Assembly: GCA_028565635.1 (NCBI GenBank)
Contig: JAOXYB010063234.1
Coordinates: 1 to 10,472 of the forward strand
Source: Phoronis ovalis
Lineage: Eukaryota > Phoronida > Phoronidae
Length of the DNA: 10,472 nucleotides
Direction: 5' to 3'
Position numbers and translations under genes: made by a program. Below are positions 1 through 7,900 of this stretch, piece after piece; position 1 is the first letter of the stretch, and every line of letters begins with the position of its first letter. The notes below the pieces were generated by a model, which did not search any database, was not told the DNA's origin, and saw only the letters and a program-made list of their open reading frames with translations.

Positions 1-1754
1 AAATATGATATTTTGTGTTGTGAAAATAAAATATTAAAAAAATAAAATATTTGGCCAGGCAGACTTGAGCCAGTCTAAGTCAATCAATAAACCATGCCAT
101 ATAATTCCTGGTTAAGATATACTGTAGATTGCCCCAACATCAAACATAACATCAATATTTTATGTTTTTTCTCTGATGGCAAAAGGTCATGTAAAAGAAA
201 TAATTATGTGAAATAACAGGCAGGTTAAACATATTGTGAAATTTACACAGCAAACACCCATCATAACAATCATTGCTCTCTGCTTATCCAATCATTTGCT
301 TCAAGTGTTATGACAGAATTAAAAAGCAGTACACTTTAAAAAAAAACTAAAGTAGCACCTTAATTGCCACATACTAGATATAACCTTTATTAGTTTGATA
401 AGAAATGTTTAACTGATCACTATTATTATTATATAATGTTGATTTAAGTTTATTCTGAAGTGTCATTATGGTTATTATATCATCATATGGATCTCACTGC
501 CATAACTCCATACCTGATTATTGATTTAAGTTTATGATGAAAGGTCATTACCTTATTTTAAAATCATAATTTGTCAAAAAAAATATTTAAATTTAGTAAT
601 GCTTCTCAATAACATAACAGGTAAAAGGGCATCTAAATTAGTGTTTTAGCACCATGTCTTTCGAAACTATAATACATTTCCTATATTTGTTTTTAATTGT
701 TTTTAATATGACCACCTGCTGTGGTTATATAACTGGTTAAGTGTTTTTATTATTCATTAGCAGCACTGAATTAATTATATAATCATTAGTTTTTTGTGTA
801 GGTATAATATGTTTTTTTTAAAGATGCCATTAAATTTTACTAACGGATGAGTATGAAAGTACTACTAATTGTGAAATAGCTTCTAATAGCTTAATGTTAC
901 ATACATTTGTGTAGAAAGTTATAATACTGATTATTTGAAAATCACAGCAACTGTCAAGCATTATCTTAAATTAATACAACTGTGGATAAAATCAGAATGA
1001 AGTCAGTATGTAAGAAGAAAGAGAAATCAAGGAGTTTCAAAACCGATTTAGCTCTGCATTTTGAAGAATTGTTGTAAAGATTGGTTTATTTAAAGAAAGT
1101 AATAACTGATAAAGGTGTATGATCAAAAAATTTTCTTAAATATTGGCCAAAAAACCTTTACCAAACATGTACTAACAAAGGTAGTGATGATTACAGGACA
1201 TAATAATTTGATTTTTTATGATTGACTTAAGACCACCTGGTGGGAATTTTGGAAATGACATAAAGGAAATTCCCAGCTTCAACAAAATGGCTTTTAGAAA
1301 TTGCAATTTCTTTTACTTTGTACACAATCATATAACAGTTCTTGTCAGTGCAGCCAAAAGTGCTTATACTATGGTATTGAGATAGGCTTATGAACCACAG
1401 GCTTTCTATTGATTATTATGTGGAAGAAGGCAAAGGTGCAATATACATGCTTTCCCCAGGAGTACCCATCTCTGTCATAGTTTACTACCTACATTTGTAC
1501 ACCAGTCCTGTTAATTACGACACAGCACTGAGAATTATTCAGATGATAAAGATCTGCAAATTTGACACTGGGATTAAGGTGGCATATTAGTAATTCTATA
1601 AAATAGCTACCCTCGATACACACACCCTCAAAGCCAGCTAAAAACCTACTAACATAATTTCTCATACTCTCACTAACAAATATAAAGGATCAAGGTAACA
1701 AAGAATGTGGAATCCTTTCTCAACATTCTAGCATTATACTCATTCTAATTTCAG
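1..1754. other. Upstream intron (or partly intergenic), no exon recognised
   Basis: AT-rich sequence with homopolymer runs. I looked for an exon ending in phase 1 that would feed exon 1, especially the end of a FAS1 domain, and found none. A 66-codon open stretch at 1390-1590 has no matching splice phase and no family resemblance. A 14-bp perfect palindrome (gaaattgcaatttc) sits at 1297-1310. A diverged direct duplication at 439-552 is listed separately. Confidence 0.6.
439..552. repeat. Diverged 32-bp direct duplication
   Basis: The copies are at 439-470 and 521-552, each starting with the identical 15-mer ttgatttaagtttat and ending in a gtcatta core. About 26 of 32 positions agree. The unit start-to-start distance is 82 bp. 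It lies in upstream non-coding DNA and could be a local duplication. Confidence 0.5.
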
Positions 1755-1932
1755 CCTGTACATGTCTGTTTGGAGAGTGCGACAACAGCATTACATCAAA
1801 AGGAATTTGTAAGAAAAGCACATGTAAAAGGTTATACCAAGGTATAAACTGTGACAGAAAGTTATCTACCTGTGGATATGTGGCCGCTAAATGGTGCCAT
1901 GCACACGCAACATGTGCCTTGGATGATCAGCA
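1755..1932 (+). CDS. Exon 1 of window: laminin/EGF-type cysteine module plus first half of EGF-like module
   Basis: The acceptor is 'aatttcag' ending at 1754 and the donor is a consensus GTAAGT at 1933. The exon begins with two bases completing a split codon (phase 1 entry), then encodes 58 residues, and ends with two bases of a split codon. It starts 'CTCLFGECDNS' and continues with Cys at residues 1, 3, 8, 18, 23 and 32. A second module then opens at Cys39, Cys47 and Cys53 ('WCHAHATCAL'). The C-x-C-x4-C-D-N start and the C-H-x-H-A-T-C step are typical of the module that follows a FAS1 pair in stabilins, so an upstream FAS1-containing exon is expected before the window. Confidence 0.88.
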
Positions 1933-4900
1933 GTAAGTTTAACATATGAAAATAGTTTTACATATAAATGGCAGGATTTGTTTGTAGCGTGTTATTATGA
2001 TCAAAACATGTAGCTGTTAAATTTGAGATTGTTCATTTACTAACTTACATGGTCATGCTGGAACTAGTTGTTCAGCTAAATTCTTATTTATATATTTTTA
2101 TCACTGGAATAAATTATTTCAGACAAAATGTGCTGTGTAGTACAATTGCAGTGCAATATGTGTTGCTCATCATCACAGTAACGTATTTTACTTTGTGCTG
2201 CCATGTAACTTAACTCATTTAAATTGTTTGAATTTAATTTTTTAACAAATTACCGAAATTTTCCTAAAAACGTAGACAACCTTTTGGAAAATGGTTTCTA
2301 TGATCAATATTTTTTAGCACTGATAGATTGTCCCTGGGTGTTCTTTTAGAAAATGTTTGTATCCAGGAAAGAAAGAACATTATAAAATTTTAATTCACTA
2401 TTTTATATAGCAGCATATTTATGATTATTACACCATAAAAGTCTAGTGAGGGAGTAAATACTATCCGGCTGATATATATATGTTGATCATTTTATATCTG
2501 ATTTAAAGATTGAAGCATTTTTTAGAGCACACATGGGAAAAGAGGCCCTCCTTACTAATCCTTTAGATGATTTTATAAGAAGGCACTTGTATATGTATGG
2601 AGGAAGACGTAGGTTCTATAGTTGTGTTTGTGATAGTGGATTTGAAGGTGATGGTAAAGACTGCAAAGAGATTGATCCATGTTCTCAGTCTGCTAGAGGA
2701 AACTGCCATTTGCAGGTATCACAGTGATGACCATCAATAAGAATTTGTTGATGTTCAATTTTTTTCAAATCAAGAATTAATTACTTTAAGTTTGGACAAT
2801 ATCTAATTAACCAAGCTACATCTTTAATAATAGTATGCTTTTACAAGGTTTACTGCAAATATTAGAAAAACTGCAACATTATCCAAAAACTATCCTTTAT
2901 GTTACTGATCCTAGGTTGATAGCCAGTGGATCACAGAAAATGATATTTAATTTCAAACTGGGGTTCGAGTTTAACTTTAATATTTGATTTCCTGCATTTG
3001 CCACAAAGACATACGAAAAATGTAATTTATCAAAATTTATACCAACAAAGACAAAAACATAAACTCACTTTTATCTGATGTGGAAATAATACCCATATTT
3101 ATACTAGGAATGAAGAGAATTGTGATCACAACACGTCCTAGTAACGATTTACTGAAACGGGCTCTTAAGGCAAATCTGCTATTAAGCATTTAACCAAAAA
3201 ATACAGTTCAATTTATTAGAATGTATGGATTTAAAGTACCAAAAGGGACATTCTTATAACTGCTGAGTGTTTGTGTACTAGGCAACTTGCATCAAAACTG
3301 GTCCAGGACAGAACAAATGCCAATGTGATAAAGGATGGGTTGGCGATGGGATTTATTGTTTTTCAAGTACACCTTGTACGTTACATGAAGATTGTCATGC
3401 AAATGCTACATGTATGGATACAGGACCTGGACAGGTAAATTATTGTTCCATAAACTTCTTTATATCTTTAAACCAAGCATGTAGCCGGTCGAAGTCTATT
3501 CAGTATTTTTCACTGGATTGAGAATTTTGTGTGGCCATGCACTTCCAAATGTAATAATTGCAAAAAAGGTAGATTCATACCCCAACACTGAGATTGTTTA
3601 TTGATTCAATTTCTAAGCAGACTGACGCTAATCGTTAGAAAGGGGATTTATTTAGAGAAATTTGTACTGGTACGAAGTGGCATTCATGGTTTTTTGATTC
3701 TAGTGACGTGCCACTAAAACCAATTCAAAATTTCATAAATTGTATTTTGCAGTATGAATGTGTTTGTAACAATGGATTCCATGGTAATGGGATGTACTGT
3801 TTACCAACAAACAGTTGTGCTGTAGATAATGGAGGGTGCCATGAACAGGTGTTTAACTGCATATTTCTATATAAGCACTATCCAGTGTCACTCTGAAATC
3901 CATCTGTTATTTTGAACGTTTTAGTGGGAAAATGATGAAATATTTTTTATTAGCATGAGTTATATAGTGCCTAACAGAGTTTCAGAATATCTTGTTTTTT
4001 AGAAGAGTTTCTTTTTTGCATTATAACTTTCCTATTGCTGATTGTGGCTCATGGTATTAGCCATAATAAAAAAAAACAAGCCTCCTCACATGTATCATTG
4101 CATCACACAATGAATGTGAGCAGGGTTTCAATTCGATATTTATGCAAGTTATAAATACGTGAATGGACGAATTCACAGGTGTTCAGAATTATGTCACCGT
4201 TTTTAGTCAATACCATCATTAAAGGTCATATTCAAATGACCAGTGTGATCCAGTTGTACTCCTCTAATGCTAATTTTTGGCAATGGAGAATGATAATGAT
4301 GATTTGCTAAACAAGAACTTTCCCAAAAAACGGCACATTCGAAAATTATGAAATTTTGAATCCTGTTAGGCTCTATATCACTCACGCTGATAACAAACGT
4401 TTCAACTTTTCCACTAAAACATTCAAAATAACATATGCATTTCAGGGTAGCATGGGAGAGTGGGATATACTATAGAAAATTATCTTGAAACACATTTTTT
4501 GGATCATAAACTCCGAAGTTTAATAAAGTGGGTGCCTGTTTATGTTACAGTATACTGAGACTTTTTGGCCTGATTTACTATGGAAAAGAAAGGAATCATC
4601 ATACAATTTTCTATCAGTCTGCTGTTAAGGTTTTTAAGACAGTTTAGAATGATAAGTTACACAGTGACAGTCTTTTTGAGTTTACCCAAAGTTTGCATAA
4701 AAAATGTACATCTGTCTATCGACCTATTAATAGGCATTCTGTTACCGCCTCGGACCAGGGATGAATAACTGCACCTGTATGGAAGGTCTTGGAGGTGATG
4801 GATACTATTGCTATGGTAGCATTAAGGATGAGATTGAAAAGCAAGAAAATTTGACTGAATTTGTGCAATTGCTCAATAAGGTATGGATCCAGTGCATTAT

Positions 4901-7900
4901 ATATGCAAATTCGTTCAACCATTTGACATAAGTTAATTATTAAGTAATTAATAAATGGCAGTTTTTAATATACTATTTTGGTAAAAATATAACGTTCAAC
5001 AGTTAAAAAATGCACTTTTTAAGTAAAGCATAAAAGGCATCTTATTAATTTATAAGAGTTAGTAGGTGTTTGTAGACATCCTGTATGACATCTATTAATA
5101 CAATCAAGGTTTTTTTGCATAAACATTTTGTATATCTTACATTGCTATATTAAAACACGCTTTAATTTTGTAGAAACATTTCATGAAGTACTATTATTTA
5201 TGAAATGGTGACTACTAATAGTTCGATCGGTAATTTTTTTTGTCTGCATCAATGTAAAATGGTACGTTATAGGGAAAGACAAAAGTTCTCTTGTTACAAT
5301 AAATGCTTGCATTTTTGTAGACATCCTCGCCTGGTGATGTATGGGATATAGCTGGAGATTATACAGTGTTTGCACCTGATAATGTTGCACTTCTTAACTT
5401 TATAAATGTTACCAATACAGAGTACTGGCATAATAAGGAAAATGTGATGAACTTTTTTGGGTAATTAGACAGTAAAAATTTACAGTTACAGAAATTATGT
5501 TTCAAGTGATTTTATATTTTCGCAAGTAATCAGTATAAACCATGTTTGTGCATTCTTTTGCCCTTGAAATTTACAGAACTAAATCCATGGTACAGTTATA
5601 AATACTGAAAATATGAACAGAGCCTAAATTTATTCTCATATTATTTTTTACAAATTTGTTTAATGAATTGTATAACTGTAATTACTGTTGTAGCTATCAT
5701 ACTCTTGCATCTGAACTTCAATTCACTGAGATTTTTGACAATTCATCAGCTTCAAATTTCACCTTTGAATCTCTTGTGAATGGTTTCATGGTCAACATTA
5801 CTTATAGCAATGAGGTAAGGCGTATAAAATTGCATTTATTTATATGTCTGAATAGAAGGGATAGATTCCATTTTTGAAGGCTTCTATTTTTGCATTGTCT
5901 TGAATTTCTTTTTTCCAGGGGGTATTTTATTTCTTTAGTAGTTATTACTTCCAGGAATTATACATTGGGGGCTTCTATTCAAAGATGCTTCTAATTAAGG
6001 GAACCTTTGTATTTGGATATAAATATGGTAAAATTACAGTATTTACTGATATAGTATGAAGTGCAAAAAATCTGTTAGGTTTAGCAGCTTGTTTTGAGTT
6101 CAACAAAAATTTGCCCTCAGTTTCATGAGCAAGTTCTTGGTCAAAACATTTAGGACTGAATTGTTAACTAATGACACTAACAGAGAAGTTATATTATTCC
6201 CACTGTAAAAAGTTATTTATGCCAACAACATTTTACACATAGCCCACAGGACATACTAAAAACTGAAAACCAAGTACACATTTTTTTCTTTCATTTCTTT
6301 ATTTTTCTATTTTAGGTAAAATGTTAAAATTTGGTTCCAATATTTTTTTTGTTTAGTTTGATAGGTGTTGTTCAAAAGCCATTGGAAAAATAAAAAATAT
6401 ACCTATTTCAGATGTTTTCAGACCATTTAGCAAATAATTTGAATGAAGAATTTTTACATTTTGAAAAATGATGTCTTGAGATTTGCTTCAATACTAAACT
6501 TCCTCTCTTTTGCAAGCTTGGATGTTGTCATTCAATGTGTTCAACTTAGCCAGGCATCTATACTACTAAATAAATGGAGTGGATTTTTCTCCCAAAAATT
6601 ACATCTAGGCACCCACTACCATGTCCGATAGATTACTTATGTTCTCATCTTCAGCCATTTTTACTGTCAACGTTGTTCATAGTTGTACATTAAACATCTT
6701 CTCAGTGGCAGTCTCTAGCGTTTAACCCAGACACTAATTCAGACTGTAGCGTTTAACCCAGACACTCTAAAACTGATCTATTTGTTTGTGTTACCTGATT
6801 TAAAACTTTTGTCTAACAAATCTTCTTATTAATATCCCATCCGACAAGTGTATAAGAAAGCTGCAAAAAATACATGCATCATAATTATGTTAAAATGACG
6901 ATTTCTCAAATTAAACAGGGAAATATAAAATATTAAAAATAATGATATATTTCCCTTTAGAGTGTAAGAATAAAGTGTTCATAAAGAAAAACGTGACAAT
7001 TTCCCATCTTTTGTCTATGTTTATTTGTAACATTTCGTTTTAACTAAATGCCGTAGTATGTTTTTGGGTACATATAAATAACTATTATTTTTTCAGCGCA
7101 TGTATGTGAATGGTATACTAGCCACTGCCACTAATGTTCCAGCTACAAATGGTATCATACACATTATTCATGGGGTAAGGAAACCATTTCTTAGCTTTCA
7201 GTTTTTCAATTTTTTCAAATTTGTGCAAGTATCCACTTCTCCATAATATTTATTTGTACAAAACTAACTGGACTCTTTTAACCAAAGCATCTCTGGCTAA
7301 TGATGAAAACTTTATGACCTACCATAAGAATTGTTTTCACATTTTTTTTCTCATGATATAATGTAATTTTACACAAATTATTTAATGTCAAAAACACATG
7401 TTTAATAATATTTTAGGTTCTGGAGCCAGTAAGCGAAGTTGGAGATAATAGCGCACCTTCATTGGAAGAAATTCTACAGGCTAATGCTAATTTTTCAACA
7501 TTTTACAATTACATAAAAGTAAAATTTAATTTTTTCAATTTTATTTTTCTATACTTTTGATTTTTTTAAACATAATTTAATATTAAAATGTAGTTATAGT
7601 TATAAACTGAAATTGAAACTGTAAATATGAAAAAAGAAAACTGCAAGCAATAAATGCATATCCTGTAATAATCGAAAATGCAACCACTACAAAACCAGAA
7701 AAACTATGATAAACATGTTAGAATTCTTGTCTGTTAATGTCATTATCTGTCCATGTAATTTAGGATACTATTCTGCTTCATGTTGTGGAAAATCTGGGCA
7801 CATACACTTTACTAGTACCAACCAATGCAGCTTGGACTAACTTTACTTCAAAAGTCGTAAGTATACCAGTCTGTATAAATCCATCCGTTAGTGTTCCGTA

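Noticed and set aside
23-51. Repeated aaaataaaatatt word at the window start
   Set aside because: Low-complexity AT sequence; expected by chance in this composition.
421-434. TAT/TA-rich simple repeat
   Set aside because: Too short and too close to background composition to annotate as a microsatellite.
1390-1590. 66-codon open stretch upstream of exon 1
   Set aside because: No cysteine pattern or FAS1 motif, no splice-phase match to exon 1 (which needs phase 1), and no family I recognise. I also considered a degraded transposase on either strand, but could not support it.
4203-4385. 60-codon open frame on the minus strand
   Set aside because: Lies within intron 4, has no recognisable domain, and is short enough to occur by chance.
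4716-4922. 68-codon open frame on the minus strand
   Set aside because: Antisense shadow of exon 5, whose plus-strand frame matches the EGF and FAS1 pattern.
5181-5390. 69-codon open frame on the minus strand
   Set aside because: Antisense to part of exon 6 and its intron; no domain evidence.
6443-6631. 62-codon open frame in intron 7
   Set aside because: The FAS1 frame is complete without it and no family resemblance is visible.
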